Source of the DNA: Streptomyces cathayae
GTDB lineage: Bacteria; Actinomycetota; Actinomycetes; Streptomycetales; Streptomycetaceae
Reading direction: 5' to 3'
DNA: 64,000 nt
NCBI RefSeq assembly: GCF_029760955.1
Contig: NZ_CP121682.1
Location: 4,278,001 to 4,342,000, forward strand
Part shown: piece by piece, positions 50,602-60,456 of the stretch
Position numbering within the stretch: the stretch's first letter is position 1
Layout of the letters: each line of letters starts with the position of its first letter
Notes under the pieces: model-generated
Told to the model about the DNA's origin: nothing
The model's input: the letters and a program-made list of their open reading frames with translations, nothing else
Database searches by the model: none
Made by a program: the position numbers and the translations under genes

Positions 50602-51084
50602 ATGACGTTCAAGGTTGGCGACACCGTGGTCTATCCCCATCACGGGGCCGCGCTGATCGAGGCTATCGAAACTCGCCAGATCAAAGGCGTGGACAAGACC
50701 TACTTGGTGCTGAAGGTCGCCCAGGGTGACCTGACGGTGCGTGTGCCAGCGGACAATGCGGAGTTCGTCGGCGTACGTGATGTGGTCGGTCAGGACGGGT
50801 TGGACCGGGTCTTCGAGGTGCTGCGCGCACCGTACGCCGAGGAGCCCACGAACTGGTCCCGTCGTTACAAGGCAAACCTGGAGAAGCTCGCCTCGGGCGA
50901 TGTCATCAAGGTCGCGGAAGTCGTGCGTGACCTGTGGCGTCGCGAGCGTGAGCGCGGACTCTCCGCCGGTGAGAAGCGCATGCTCGCCAAGGCGCGCCAG
51001 ATTCTGGTCAGCGAACTCGCCCTCGCGGAGAAGACCAACGAGGACAAGGCCGAGGCTCTCCTCGACGAGGTTCTCGCCTCGTAA
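50602..51084 (+). CDS. carD: CarD-family RNA polymerase-binding regulator
   Basis: A 160-residue CarD/CdnL protein that stabilises open promoter complexes, chiefly at rRNA promoters. The N-terminal RNA-polymerase-interacting domain reads [20 protein letters not shown], then [20 protein letters not shown]; the C-terminal helical DNA-binding domain has [20 protein letters not shown] and the basic [20 protein letters not shown]. The ATG at 50602 follows GGAAGGGG. The gene lies upstream of ispD-ispF across a 477-base gap, a linkage conserved in actinomycetes as I recall. Confidence 0.96.
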   Translation: MTFKVGDTVVYPHHGAALIEAIETRQIKGVDKTYLVLKVAQGDLTVRVPADNAEFVGVRDVVGQDGLDRVFEVLRAPYAEEPTNWSRRYKANLEKLASGDVIKVAEVVRDLWRRERERGLSAGEKRMLAKARQILVSELALAEKTNEDKAEALLDEVLAS

Positions 51085-51561
51085 GGCGAGACGGACGAAG
51101 CAGGCGGAGCTTTCACGTCGCCAGTACGTACATCGAAGTGCGTCGAACTGCCGCGGTGCCCGATGACGGATGTGATGTCGCCGGGCGCTGCGGCATGTCC
51201 GTATCCGGACAGCGCCCGTACTCCGCAGCCGGTCCGTGCGCCGCACCCCTGCGCCGTACACACCCGCTCGGTACGCCCCGCACATCCCTGCGCCGCGCAC
51301 TCCGGTGCCGCACGCTCCTGTGCCGCACCCCGCAGTGCTTCCCGGTCCGTGCGCCGCGCCGGGAACGTGTCACCACGCGTGTCCCCGCCCCTGGCGTGCG
51401 GGTCCGGGCGGCCGGCCCGACCAGAGTCACGGAAGGGGCTGGTCAAGGCGGTACGCCCGGCACTCCCCCCGCTCCGGGAGCAGGGGCTACGCCCAGGCCA
51501 TACCCACCCCGGCCCTGTCGTCAAACTCCCCGGGCCGAGCACACCAACCTGACAGGAACCG
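51085..51561. other. GC-rich repetitive gap between carD and ispD
   Basis: A 477-base stretch with many degenerate copies of CGCCGCAC and TGCGCCG-like units between 51230 and 51360. Open frames on both strands are Arg/Pro/Thr-rich and not gene-like. It should contain the ispD promoter near 51480-51550. Confidence 0.5.
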
Positions 51562-52359
51562 ATGTCTGACGAACCCCTCCTTCCGCCGACGCCGAACCCC
51601 GTGTCCGGCCCCGTGTCCGACCCTGCGACCGGCCCTGCGACCGCCCGCACGGCGGCCGTGATCCCGGCCGCCGGCCGGGGCGTGCGCCTCGGACCGGGAG
51701 CCCCCAAGGCGCTTCGCGCGCTGGGCGGCACGCCCATGCTCATCCACGCGATCCGGGCGATGGCCGCCTCCCGCGCCGTCTCCCTGGTCGTCGTCGTGGC
51801 CCCGCCGGAGGGCGCCGCGGAGGTCAGGACACTGCTCGACGCGTACGCGCTGCCCGACCGCACCGACTTCGTCGTCGTCCCCGGCGGGGAGACCCGCCAG
51901 GAGTCGGTGAAGCTCGGCCTCGACGCCCTGCCGCCCGGCTTCGACATCGTCCTGGTGCACGACGCGGCCCGCCCGCTGGTTCCCGTGGACACCGTGGACG
52001 CCGTCGTCGCGGCCGTCCGCGAGGGCGCCCCCGCCGTGGTCCCGGCGCTGCCGCTCGCCGACACCGTCAAGCAGGTCGAGCCGGCCGCCCCCGGCGAGCC
52101 GGAGCCCGTGGTCGCCACCCCCGACCGGTCCCTGCTGCGCGCCGTGCAGACCCCGCAGGGCTTCGACCGGGCCACCCTGGTGCACGCGCACGAGACGGTG
52201 ACCGACGACGTCACCGACGACGCGAGCATGGTCGAGCAGCTCGGCCGGACCGTCGTCACGGTCCCCGGCCACGAGGAGGCCTTCAAGGTGACCCGCCCCC
52301 TGGACCTCGTCCTCGCGGAGGCGGTCCTGGCCCGCAGGAGGCTCAACGATGGCTTCTGA
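51562..52359 (+). CDS. ispD: 2-C-methyl-D-erythritol 4-phosphate cytidylyltransferase
   Basis: A 265-residue enzyme of the MEP isoprenoid pathway that joins CTP and MEP. The nucleotide loop [20 protein letters not shown] (Arg and Lys at the catalytic site) begins near residue 30 after a Pro-rich N-terminal extension; later motifs are [28 protein letters not shown] and [15 protein letters not shown]. The last codons overlap the ispF start by 11 bases, so the two enzymes are coupled. The start follows GACAGGA. Confidence 0.95.
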   Translation: MSDEPLLPPTPNPVSGPVSDPATGPATARTAAVIPAAGRGVRLGPGAPKALRALGGTPMLIHAIRAMAASRAVSLVVVVAPPEGAAEVRTLLDAYALPDRTDFVVVPGGETRQESVKLGLDALPPGFDIVLVHDAARPLVPVDTVDAVVAAVREGAPAVVPALPLADTVKQVEPAAPGEPEPVVATPDRSLLRAVQTPQGFDRATLVHAHETVTDDVTDDASMVEQLGRTVVTVPGHEEAFKVTRPLDLVLAEAVLARRRLNDGF

Positions 52360-52924
52360 ACCCCTGACCTCCGAGCCCCTGGCCTCCGAGCCGGACTCCG
52401 CATCGGTCTTCGCGTCGGCCTCCGAGTCGCACCCCGAGCCCCTGCCGGTGCTCCCGCGGGTCGGCATCGGCACCGACATCCACGCCTTCGAGGACGGCCG
52501 GGAGCTGTGGTGCGCCGGCCTCAAGTGGGAGGGCCAGGGCCCCGGACTCGCCGGGCACTCCGACGCCGACGTCGTGGCCCACGCCGCCTGCAACGCCCTG
52601 TTCTCCGCCGCCGGCCTCGGTGACCTGGGACAGCACTTCGGCACCGGGCGGCCCGAGTGGTCCGGCGCCTCCGGTGTGACCCTGCTGACCGAGGCCGCGC
52701 GGATCGTGCGGGCGGCCGGCTTCCGGATCGGCAACGTCGCGGTGCAGGTCGTGGGGGACCGGCCCAAGATCGGCAAGCGCCGGGACGAGGCCCAGCAGAT
52801 CCTCACCGAGGCCGCCGGCGCCCCGGTGTCGGTCTCCGGCGCCACCACCGACGGACTCGGGTTCCCCGGCCGCGGCGAAGGACTGATGGCCGTCGCCACC
52901 GCCCTCGTCGTCCACACCGGCTGA
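52349..52924 (+). CDS. ispF: 2-C-methyl-D-erythritol 2,4-cyclodiphosphate synthase
   Basis: A 191-residue enzyme that cyclises CDP-ME-2-phosphate. The metal site is in [15 protein letters not shown] (D and H) and [20 protein letters not shown] (the second His); DIGTGHPE-like residues appear as [10 protein letters not shown], and the C-terminal [17 protein letters not shown] is present. The N-terminal 35 residues are an acidic Ser/Glu repeat ([15 protein letters not shown]), an extension seen in streptomycetes. Translation is coupled to ispD. Confidence 0.95.
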   Translation: MASEPLTSEPLASEPDSASVFASASESHPEPLPVLPRVGIGTDIHAFEDGRELWCAGLKWEGQGPGLAGHSDADVVAHAACNALFSAAGLGDLGQHFGTGRPEWSGASGVTLLTEAARIVRAAGFRIGNVAVQVVGDRPKIGKRRDEAQQILTEAAGAPVSVSGATTDGLGFPGRGEGLMAVATALVVHTG

Positions 52925-52999
52925 CGCCCCGGGCCGGGAGGACGACACGGGCCGGTAAAGGGGCACGGGGCACCGTCCCGGGCCGACTACCCTGGAGGG

Positions 53000-54406
53000 G
53001 TGACCATTCGCCTGTACGACACCAACGCCCGGCAGATCCGTGACTTCACCCCGCTTCGGCCGGGGTGCGTCTCGATCTACCTGTGCGGTGCCACCGTGCA
53101 GGCGGCACCGCACATCGGGCACATCCGCTCGGGGCTGAACTTCGACATCATGCGCCGCTGGTTCGAGTACCGCGGCCTGGAGGTGACGTTCATCCGCAAC
53201 GTCACGGACATCGACGACAAGATCATCGCGAAGTCCGCGGAGCAGAACCGTCCCTGGTGGTCCATCGGCTACGAGAACGAGCGCGCCTTCACCGACGGCT
53301 ACCAGGTCCTCGGCTGCCTCCCCCCGACCTACGAGCCGCGCGCCACCGGCCACATCACCGAGATGGTCGAGATGATGCGCGGCCTCATCGAGCGCGGCCA
53401 CGCCTACGAGGCCGACGGCAACGTCTACTTCGCCGTCACCTCGTTCCCCGAGTACCTGGAACTGTCCAACCAGGAGCTCGAGAACCTGCTCCAGCCCTCC
53501 GGCGAGGGCGAGACCGGCAAGCGGGACCCGCGCGACTTCGCCATGTGGAAGGCGGCCAAGCCCGGCGAGCCGAGCTGGGAGACACCGTGGGGCCGCGGGC
53601 GTCCCGGCTGGCACCTGGAGTGCTCGGCGATGGCCCACAAGTACCTCGGCACCGTCTTCGACATCCACGGCGGCGGCCTCGACCTGGTCTTCCCGCACCA
53701 CGAGAACGAGATCGCCCAGGCCAAGGCCTACGGCGACGAGTTCGCCCGGTACTGGGTGCACAACGCCTGGGTCACCATGAGCGGCGAGAAGATGTCGAAG
53801 TCGCTCGGCAACAGCGTCCTGGTCTCCGAGATGGTCAAGCGCTGGCGGCCCATCGTGCTCCGCTACTACCTCGGCACCCCGCACTACCGCTCGATGATCG
53901 AGTACAGCGAGGACGCCCTGCGGGAGGCCGAGTCCGCGTTCGCGCGGATCGAGGGCTTCATCCAGCGGGTGGGCGAGCTGACCGGCACGCCCGGCGCCGT
54001 CGAGCCGGCCGCCGAGGTGCCGCCCGCCTTCGCCGAGGCCATGGACGACGACCTCGGCGTACCGCAGGCCCTGGCGGTGGTGCACACCACCGTCCGGCAG
54101 GGCAACAGCGCGCTGGCCGCCGACGACAAGGAAGCGGCCGTCGCCCGCCTCGCCGAGGTGCGCGCCATGCTCGCGGTCCTCGGCCTGGACCCCCTCGACG
54201 CGCACTGGGCCGGCGACGGCGACCGCGGCGAGGAACTGAACGGCGTCGTCGACACCCTCGTCCGCATGGTCCTCGACCAGCGCGAGGCCGCCCGCGCCCG
54301 CAAGGACTGGTCCACCGCGGACGCCATCCGGGACCAGCTCGGCCAGTCCGGGCTGGTCATCGAGGACGGCCCGCAGGGACCGCGCTGGAGCCTCGGCCCG
54401 CGCTGA
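53000..54406 (+). CDS. cysS: Cysteinyl-tRNA synthetase
   Basis: A 468-residue class I enzyme. The zinc Cys is in YLCGATVQAAPHIGH (Pro of the usual CGPT is Ala here, as in related actinomycetes), the HIGH box is PHIGHIRSGL, further zinc ligands are in HLECSAMAHKYLG and GLDLVFPHHENEI, and the KMSKS loop is GEKMSKSLGN. It charges tRNA-Cys; the paralogue MshC of mycothiol synthesis is shorter, so this one is CysS. The GTG start follows GGAGGGG. A terminator lies at 54464-54491. Confidence 0.96.
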   Translation: MTIRLYDTNARQIRDFTPLRPGCVSIYLCGATVQAAPHIGHIRSGLNFDIMRRWFEYRGLEVTFIRNVTDIDDKIIAKSAEQNRPWWSIGYENERAFTDGYQVLGCLPPTYEPRATGHITEMVEMMRGLIERGHAYEADGNVYFAVTSFPEYLELSNQELENLLQPSGEGETGKRDPRDFAMWKAAKPGEPSWETPWGRGRPGWHLECSAMAHKYLGTVFDIHGGGLDLVFPHHENEIAQAKAYGDEFARYWVHNAWVTMSGEKMSKSLGNSVLVSEMVKRWRPIVLRYYLGTPHYRSMIEYSEDALREAESAFARIEGFIQRVGELTGTPGAVEPAAEVPPAFAEAMDDDLGVPQALAVVHTTVRQGNSALAADDKEAAVARLAEVRAMLAVLGLDPLDAHWAGDGDRGEELNGVVDTLVRMVLDQREAARARKDWSTADAIRDQLGQSGLVIEDGPQGPRWSLGPR

Positions 54407-54463
54407 GGCAGACGGGGGAGCCGCCCGGAACCTCCTGGTTCTCCGGGTTCCCCAAGATCGGGT

Positions 54464-54491
54464 TGTGCCGTCCGGGCCTTCGGACGGCACA
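54464..54491 (+). terminator. Terminator after cysS
   Basis: Perfect 11-base arms TGTGCCGTCCG / CGGACGGCACA around GGCCTT, 58 bases past the stop. Confidence 0.75.
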
Positions 54492-54597
54492 CTTCACAGA
54501 CGTAACACACACGCACGCACGTGTGGGTGCCTGCGGACGGACGCACACCAGCCCGTACGCAGGACCGCACGGACGACTTCACGGAGACGGGTAGATC

Positions 54598-55539
54598 ATG
54601 GCCGCGAACAACCGCCGCATGTCCGGCAAGAAGGGCGCGCAGGTCGGCAGCGGCGGCCAGCGGCGCCGGAGCCTGGAGGGCAAGGGGCCCACGCCCCCCG
54701 CCGAGATGCGCAAGGGGCACGCCAAGCAGCGCGCCGCCCAGGCGAAGGCGCGCCGCGCCGCCGGACGCGCCCCGCAGCGGCGCGGCGGCGGCCGCTCGAC
54801 CTCGGAACTCGTCGTCGGACGCAACCCCGTCGTCGAGGCGCTGCGCGAGGGCGTGCCCGCCTCCACGCTGTACGTCCAGCAGTTCATCGACAACGACGAG
54901 CGGGTGCGCGAGGCGCTCCAGCTCGCGGCCGAGCGCGGCGGCATCAACCTCATGGAGGCCCCCCGCCCCGAACTCGACCGGATGACCAACGGGCTGAACC
55001 ACCAGGGCCTGGTCCTCCAGGTCCCGCCGTACGAGTACGCGCATCCGGAGGACCTCGTCGCGGGCGCCCACGACGAGGGCCGGGACCCGCTGATCGTCGC
55101 CCTCGACGGAGTCACCGACCCGCGCAACCTGGGCGCCGTCGTCCGCTCCGTCTCCGCCTTCGGCGGCCACGGCGTCATCGTCCCCGAGCGACGGGCCGCC
55201 GGGATGACCGCCGGTGCCTGGAAGACCTCCGCCGGCGCCGCCGCCCGTACGCCCGTCGCCCGCGCCACCAACCTGACGCGCGCCCTGGAGGCGTACAAGA
55301 AGGCGGGGATCACGGTCGTCGGGCTGGCCGCCGACGGGGAGGCCGAGATCGGCGAACTGGACGCGCTGGCGGGCCCGGTCGTGATCGTCGTCGGCAGCGA
55401 GGGCAAGGGACTGTCCCGACTGGTCGGCGAGACCTGTGACGTCCGGGTGCGGATCCCGATGCCGGGCGGCGCCGAATCGCTCAACGCCGGTGTGGCGGCC
55501 GGAGTCGTGCTGTACGAGGCGGCACGCCGCCGGGCCTGA
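54598..55539 (+). CDS. rlmB: 23S rRNA (guanosine-2'-O)-methyltransferase, SpoU family
   Basis: A 313-residue SPOUT methyltransferase. The basic N-terminal 70 residues ([20 protein letters not shown]) are a long RNA-binding extension. Then the substrate-binding domain [20 protein letters not shown], and the SPOUT knot with [20 protein letters not shown] (Asn-Arg catalytic), [14 protein letters not shown] and [20 protein letters not shown]. It methylates G2251-equivalent of 23S rRNA. The ATG at 54598 follows GGAGACGGG. Confidence 0.88.
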   Translation: MAANNRRMSGKKGAQVGSGGQRRRSLEGKGPTPPAEMRKGHAKQRAAQAKARRAAGRAPQRRGGGRSTSELVVGRNPVVEALREGVPASTLYVQQFIDNDERVREALQLAAERGGINLMEAPRPELDRMTNGLNHQGLVLQVPPYEYAHPEDLVAGAHDEGRDPLIVALDGVTDPRNLGAVVRSVSAFGGHGVIVPERRAAGMTAGAWKTSAGAAARTPVARATNLTRALEAYKKAGITVVGLAADGEAEIGELDALAGPVVIVVGSEGKGLSRLVGETCDVRVRIPMPGGAESLNAGVAAGVVLYEAARRRA

Positions 55540-55657
55540 ACGGGCGTTCGACGCCATCACCCACACGGGGTGTTCCGGGTGGTCCGGACGAGCTTGACGG
55601 GGTCCGGACACATCCGGCGCGTCAAGGCAGTGTCCTATGACCACGTCACTCGGTTAG

Positions 55658-57442
55658 ATGAGTGTGGACACCAGAACACCCCGCACACCCACGGGGGACC
55701 GTTCGTCGGGAATCGACGACGCTCCCGCGCTGAGCATGGTGAAGGTGCCGAGCGATCCGGCGCAGATCATCGTCAATCACGCCAGTTTCCGCGTGCAGTT
55801 GGGCGTCTCGGCGCGACGCGCCCGGTCCCCGCGGATCGCACGGCACTTCAGCGTCACCCAGGGCGCGCCCCGCATCCCCGTCGTCACCACCATGGGTGCC
55901 CCGGGCGGGGCCGCGCCCCGGCGGCGCCCCGTCGTCTGGAGCGGTCGCTCCGCCCCCGACGACACCGGCGCGCACCGGCTTCTCCAGGCCGTGCGCCACG
56001 AAGGCGTCCGTCACCCGGAGGAACCGCTCACCGACGCCGGAGCGACCCGGGTCGTCCCCCGCGTCGGCGAGGGGTACGGGAGCGAGGGGTACGGCTACGC
56101 CGACGACCCGGCCGACACCCAGCCCATCGAAGTGCCCGTCATCGGCTCCCAGCGCAGCCACGGCGGCGCACCGCCCCTGCTGCCCCCCATGCGCCCCGTC
56201 GGCAGCGCCTACGACGAACCGTCCTACGGCGGCTACGGCGGCTACGGGGACTACGGCTACGACGAGCACGGTTACGGCGACCGGCCCGATGCCGACCGGC
56301 CCTACGACGAACAGGGCGGCGGCACCGGCGAGTTCGAGGGCGCCGCCGGCCACCGGGCCGACGGCCGGAAGTCCGGCGGCCGCCGGGCCAGGCGCCCGGG
56401 CGACGACCCGGCCCGGCACGCCTACTATCCCGGCCGCCGGATGAACCTCGGCGTCGTCCTGCTCCCGCTGCGCGTCGTCCTCGGCTTCATCTCCCTCTAC
56501 GCCGGCATGGGCAAACTCTGCGACCCCGTCTACTTCGACGGCGGCACACGCGGCTCCATGGTGACGTGGCTGAACACCCTGCACCCCTGGGAAGTCGCCC
56601 AGCCGCTCCAGCAGTTCGCCCTCGCGCACCCCGTCGGCGCCGGACTCGTCATCGCCTTCCTCCAGGTCATCGTCGGCGTCCTGACCGTCCTCGGCTGCTG
56701 GCAGCGCGTCGCCGCCGTCGTCGGCGCCGTGCTCTCCGCCGCACTGCTGGTCACCGTCAGCTGGAAGAGCGTCCCCGTCTACGACGCGCCCGACATCATC
56801 TACCTCGCCGCCTGGTCCCCGCTGGTCATCGCCGGTGCCCCCGTCTACTCCGTCGACGGCCGCCTCGTCGCCCGCGCCTGGCGCCGTCTCGGCCCCCGTA
56901 CCGACCTGTGGGACCTGCGCCGCTACGTCCTGCGCCGCGGCACCCTGATCACCGTCGTCGTCTGCGGGCTCACCCTGCTCGTCGGCTCGCTGCTCGGTGG
57001 GGCCGTGCGTGACTCCGACCGCGTGGTCGTCCCCGGGCCCGGCGAGGCCCCGCGCAACGAACTGCCCGGCTCCCCGCTCCCGGAGAAGCCCGGCAGGAGC
57101 AGGCAGGGGACCCCGTCCGCCTCCACCTCGCCCAGCCAGAGCGCCTCCGCCGGGACGACCGACCCGACCGACGGCACCGCCGGTACCGCCGGCACCGGCG
57201 CGACCCGGGACACCGGCGGCGCCGTCACCGGCGCGCCCAGCCAGACCCAGGGCACCGTCGGTGAGGCCCCGCCCCAGCAGTCCTCCCCGGTCGACCAGGC
57301 CCCGAGCACCAGCTCCGGCCCCACCTCCGGCGGCGGCACCACGGGCGGTGGCGGCGACGGCGGCACCCCGAGCGACAGCGGCGGGGACGAGGCCCCGTCC
57401 CCCGAGGAGCCCGGCCGGCTCGTGGGCGGCCTCCTGGGGTAG
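55658..57442 (+). CDS. Large DoxX-family membrane protein
   Basis: A 594-residue protein with a central DoxX/quinol-oxidase-like domain of four membrane helices from about 262 to 440: LPLRVVLGFISLYAGMGKLC, PVGAGLVIAFLQVIVGVLTV, VAAVVGAVLSAALLVTVSWK and YLAAWSPLVIAGAPVYSVDG. A 260-residue N-terminal Gly/Tyr/Asp-rich tail (SYGGYGGYGDYGYDEHGYGD) and a Ser/Thr/Gly tail of about 110 residues with a further helix (RRGTLITVVVCGLTLLVGSL) surround it. It follows rlmB in streptomycetes as I recall. A strong terminator follows. Function is unknown. Confidence 0.82.
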   Translation: MSVDTRTPRTPTGDRSSGIDDAPALSMVKVPSDPAQIIVNHASFRVQLGVSARRARSPRIARHFSVTQGAPRIPVVTTMGAPGGAAPRRRPVVWSGRSAPDDTGAHRLLQAVRHEGVRHPEEPLTDAGATRVVPRVGEGYGSEGYGYADDPADTQPIEVPVIGSQRSHGGAPPLLPPMRPVGSAYDEPSYGGYGGYGDYGYDEHGYGDRPDADRPYDEQGGGTGEFEGAAGHRADGRKSGGRRARRPGDDPARHAYYPGRRMNLGVVLLPLRVVLGFISLYAGMGKLCDPVYFDGGTRGSMVTWLNTLHPWEVAQPLQQFALAHPVGAGLVIAFLQVIVGVLTVLGCWQRVAAVVGAVLSAALLVTVSWKSVPVYDAPDIIYLAAWSPLVIAGAPVYSVDGRLVARAWRRLGPRTDLWDLRRYVLRRGTLITVVVCGLTLLVGSLLGGAVRDSDRVVVPGPGEAPRNELPGSPLPEKPGRSRQGTPSASTSPSQSASAGTTDPTDGTAGTAGTGATRDTGGAVTGAPSQTQGTVGEAPPQQSSPVDQAPSTSSGPTSGGGTTGGGGDGGTPSDSGGDEAPSPEEPGRLVGGLLG

Positions 57443-57458
57443 CCCGTCCGCGCGCTGA

Positions 57459-57502
57459 CGACGACGGGGTCCCGCACGGTGATGTGCGGGACCCCGTCGT
57501 CG
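57459..57502. terminator. Terminator between convergent DoxX and nucleotidyltransferase genes
   Basis: Perfect 19-base arms CGACGACGGGGTCCCGCAC / GTGCGGGACCCCGTCGTCG with a GGTGAT loop. Serves both directions. Confidence 0.85.
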
Positions 57503-57566
57503 TGTCCGGCGGCGGTCGTGTCCGGTGGCCGTCGGGTCCGGGTGGCGGTGGTGTCCGGACGGGGGA

Positions 57567-58298
57567 TCAGCGGTTCTGGGAGGCCAGCTCCTTCGACGCC
57601 TCGGTCAGGTCCTTCGCGGTGTCGATCGCCCGCCAGTAGGAGCCCTGCGGGATCGGGAACCCGGCCAGCCGGCGCTCACGGGCCAGCCGCGGGAACGTCG
57701 TACGCTCGTGGTCGCCACGCTCCGGCAACAGGTCGGCGAACCCGGGGGAGAAGACGTACACGCCCGCGTTGATCTCGACCGTCGACGGCGGGGCCTCGAT
57801 GAAGTCGGTGATGTGACCGAACCCGTCGGTCTGCACGGCACCCCACGGAAGGCGCGGGCGGGCCAGGGCGAGGGTCGCGACGGCGTCCCGCTCGGTGTGG
57901 AAGTCGGCCATGTCGCGCAGCGAGAAACGGGTCCAGATGTCACCGTTCGTGGCGTACCAGGGCCGGTCCGGGTGCGGGAGGCGGGCGGCGGCGTACTTCA
58001 GACCGCCGCCGCGGCCGAGCGGCTCCGTCTCGACGACGGTGGTGACGGAGAGGGGCAGATCGGCGCTCTCCAGCCACTTCTGCAGCACCTCGGCGAGATG
58101 GCCGCAGGAGACCACCACGTCCGTGACGCCCTCCTCGGCGAGCCAGGAGAGCTGATGGCCGATGATCGGGGTCCCCGTACCGGGGATCTCGACCATCGGC
58201 TTGGGCCGGTCGTCGGTGTACGGACGAAGCCGGGAACCCTGGCCGCCGGCCAGGACGACGGCTTGCACGGGCCGCGACGCGGCGCTCGGATCGGTCAT
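57567..58298 (-). CDS. NDP-sugar nucleotidyltransferase
   Basis: A 243-residue nucleotidyltransferase of the glucose-1-phosphate thymidylyl/mannose-1-phosphate guanylyl class. It opens with QAVVLAGGQGSRLRPYTDDRPKPMVEIPG, the signature loop (G-G-x-G-x-R-L then KP), followed by GHQLSWLAEEGVTDVVVSCG, NGDIWTRFSLRDMADFH and EINAGVYVFSPGFADLLP. The C-terminal domain typical of longer enzymes is absent. It makes an NDP-hexose for glycoconjugates; the sugar is unknown. ATG at 58298 begins the family start; longer open frame to 59111 is not coding. Confidence 0.87.
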   Translation of the reverse strand: MTDPSAASRPVQAVVLAGGQGSRLRPYTDDRPKPMVEIPGTGTPIIGHQLSWLAEEGVTDVVVSCGHLAEVLQKWLESADLPLSVTTVVETEPLGRGGGLKYAAARLPHPDRPWYATNGDIWTRFSLRDMADFHTERDAVATLALARPRLPWGAVQTDGFGHITDFIEAPPSTVEINAGVYVFSPGFADLLPERGDHERTTFPRLARERRLAGFPIPQGSYWRAIDTAKDLTEASKELASQNR

Positions 58299-58450
58299 GA
58301 TCGCACTGTACGTGGCAGCCGAGGGACCGGGCGGGCCGGGCGGCAGGCCCTCTCCCGCGGGCCTTGGTGCCGGGCCTTGGCGCGGGCTGCGGTGCCGGGC
58401 CGTGCTGCCGGGCTGCGGTGCCGGGCGGTGCTGCCGGGCCCCGGGCGGGC

Positions 58451-58921
58451 TCAGCCGTGGGCGGCGAGCACCCCCGACGCGAAGGAGGTGTCGCAGACCG
58501 GACGGGCGAAGGACTGGGCCTTGGTGGAGCCGTACATCCGGACCGCCTCCCTGCCCAGCGCACGTGCGATCGACGTGCAGTGCCGCGCCAGCGACGGACG
58601 GTCGTTCACCGCCTGCTGGAGATGGGTGAGGACGACGCCCGGGTTCTCCCTCCGCAACTCGACCAGGAGCGTGTCCCGCAGCACCTCGTGCGGGGCGCGC
58701 GCGGCGCCGCGAGAGGACGCGCCGGCCGAGGACGCGCCGGACACGGCCGTGTCCGCGGCGGCGAGCACCGGGCTCGAAGGGCTCCCCGACCAGTTGACGT
58801 GGGCGACCGCGAGGGTCCCGGAGAACACCAGGACGACGGGCAGGACGAAGGCGAGGGTGCGGCCGACCCGGCGGGCGGGGCCCCGGCCGCTTCGCGTCTG
58901 AGGCGTAGTGGAGTGCTTCAC
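58451..58921 (-). CDS. Secreted or membrane-anchored hypothetical protein
   Basis: A 156-residue protein with an N-terminal hydrophobic helix after a basic stretch: RRVGRTLAFVLPVVLVFSGT (signal peptide or anchor). The rest is extracytoplasmic: AAADTAVSGASSAG linker, then VLRDTLLVELRRENPGVVLT, HLQQAVNDRPSLARHCTSIA, RALGREAVRMYG and a second Cys in ARPVCDTSFASGV, a possible disulfide. I do not know its function. It lies 152 bases upstream of the nucleotidyltransferase start on the same strand, as a candidate co-operon member. Confidence 0.75.
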   Translation of the reverse strand: MKHSTTPQTRSGRGPARRVGRTLAFVLPVVLVFSGTLAVAHVNWSGSPSSPVLAAADTAVSGASSAGASSRGAARAPHEVLRDTLLVELRRENPGVVLTHLQQAVNDRPSLARHCTSIARALGREAVRMYGSTKAQSFARPVCDTSFASGVLAAHG

Positions 58922-59073
58922 GCGTGTGAGAGTAGCGTCCAGTGATGGAATGGGGGCATTCAGTCACTGGTTCGGGTGACATGGGCGGCACGTTCCCTGG
59001 GTAGCGCGTTGACGCACACTGCTCGAAAAGCTCCGAATGTCGGGGTGTTCGTCGACAGTACGGGCGCATTGCA

Positions 59074-59103
59074 GAGGGCCCCGCAGCGGTCTGCGGGGCC
59101 CTC
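59074..59103 (-). terminator. Terminator of msiK
   Basis: Perfect 13-base arms GAGGGCCCCGCAG / CTGCGGGGCCCTC around CGGT, 54 bases past the msiK stop. It is followed, reading leftward, by TGCAATG. Confidence 0.8.
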
Positions 59104-59156
59104 TTCATCAAGTCGGGTGAATCACCCGGGGTGGTGCGACGGTCCGGTCACGGCTC

Positions 59157-60245
59157 TCAGTCGGACAGGCGCGCGCCGGACGACGTCGAGAACACGTGCG
59201 TCTCACCGGACCGCGGCACGACGTGCAGCGTGCTGCCCTTCTCCGGCACGTTGCGGCCGCCGACGCGGACGACGAGGTCCTTGGACTCGCCGCCGACCTC
59301 GGTGGTGCCGTACACGAACGCGTCGGAGCCCAGCTCCTCGACCACGTTCACGGTGACCGCGAGACCCTGGTCGGACTCGGCACCGGCCACGTCGAAGTGC
59401 TCGGGGCGGACACCGACGGTGACGGTCTTGTCGGTGGCGGCGGCCAGCGCGTCACGGTCCACGGCCACCACCGAGTTGCCGAACTTCACGCCACCGTCCG
59501 TGATGGGCACCTCGACGAGGTTCATCGCGGGGGAGCCGATGAAGCCGGCCACGAAGAGGTTGGCGGGCCTGTCGTACATGTTGCGCGGGGTGTCGACCTG
59601 CTGGAGCAGACCGTCCTTGAGGACCGCCACCCGGTCGCCCATGGTGAGGGCCTCGACCTGGTCGTGGGTCACGTACACCGTGGTGATGCCGAGACGGCGC
59701 TGCAGGCTCGCGATCTGCGTACGGGTGGAGACACGGAGCTTGGCGTCCAGGTTGGACAGCGGCTCGTCCATGAGGAACACCTGCGGCTCACGCACGATGG
59801 CGCGGCCCATGGCGACACGCTGACGCTGACCGCCGGAGAGCGCCTTCGGCTTGCGGTCCAGGTACTCCGTCAGGTCGAGGATCTTCGCGGCCTCTTCGAC
59901 CTTCTGCCGGATCTCCGCCTTGTTGACGCCGGCGATCTTGAGCGCGAAGCCCATGTTGTCGGCGACCGTCATGTGCGGGTACAGGGCGTAGTTCTGGAAC
60001 ACCATGGCGATGTCCCGGTCCTTCGGCGGCAGGTGCGTGACGTCGCGGTCGCCGATGCGGATGGCGCCGCCGTTCACGTCCTCGAGCCCGGCGAGCATGC
60101 GGAGCGAGGTGGACTTGCCGCAACCGGACGGGCCGACGAGCACGAGGAACTCCCCGTCCTCGATGTCGATCTCGAGCGCGTCCACGGCGGGCTTGGTCGA
60201 ACCGGGGTAGATCCGGGTCGCCTTGTCGAACGTGACAGTGGCCAT
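59157..60245 (-). CDS. msiK: Shared ATPase of sugar ABC importers
   Basis: A 362-residue ABC ATPase of the MalK/UgpC class. Walker A is VGPSGCGKSTSLR, the signature LSGGQRQRVAMGRAI, Walker B VFLMDEPLSNLDAKL, the H loop VYVTHDQVEALTMGD; the C-terminal TOBE domain starts near residue 240 (FIGSPAMNLVEVPITDGGVK, VGVRPEHFDV). In streptomycetes one such ATPase (MsiK) powers many importers, including those for cellobiose, chitobiose and maltose, whose permease genes lie elsewhere. The gene stands alone, which fits MsiK. The ATG at 60245 begins the family start; the frame to 60386 is upstream sequence. Confidence 0.9.
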   Translation of the reverse strand: MATVTFDKATRIYPGSTKPAVDALEIDIEDGEFLVLVGPSGCGKSTSLRMLAGLEDVNGGAIRIGDRDVTHLPPKDRDIAMVFQNYALYPHMTVADNMGFALKIAGVNKAEIRQKVEEAAKILDLTEYLDRKPKALSGGQRQRVAMGRAIVREPQVFLMDEPLSNLDAKLRVSTRTQIASLQRRLGITTVYVTHDQVEALTMGDRVAVLKDGLLQQVDTPRNMYDRPANLFVAGFIGSPAMNLVEVPITDGGVKFGNSVVAVDRDALAAATDKTVTVGVRPEHFDVAGAESDQGLAVTVNVVEELGSDAFVYGTTEVGGESKDLVVRVGGRNVPEKGSTLHVVPRSGETHVFSTSSGARLSD

Positions 60246-60456
60246 GGTGAATGGGCCCCCTTCTACCGGCAGGAACGTGCCGGACGATCCGAGTAGGAAG
60301 GTGGTGCCACGACGGGATGTTCCGTTGTGGTTCCGAGTGGTGCAGTCCACGGAAGCGAACTGGCACAGGACGGTACCCGCGTTCACCTGATCTGTCAGTA
60401 CCCGAGGTCATGTGAACTTCGCGGAAACTTTCGCCGGCCGGTGTCGCCGGCCGGTG

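Noticed and set aside
51113..51430. Leftward ORF between carD and ispD
   Set aside because: The product is Arg/Gly/Val low-complexity arising from CGCCGCAC-type repeats, with no ribosome site.
52343..54490. 715-residue leftward ORF
   Set aside because: It is the antisense of cysS and ispF; composition is Gly/Val/Arg/Leu-rich with no domain, as expected for the complementary frame of high-GC genes.
57567..59111. 514-residue version of the nucleotidyltransferase
   Set aside because: The N-terminal 270 residues are antisense to nothing known but show shadow composition and overlap the real gene at 58451; the family start is at 58298.
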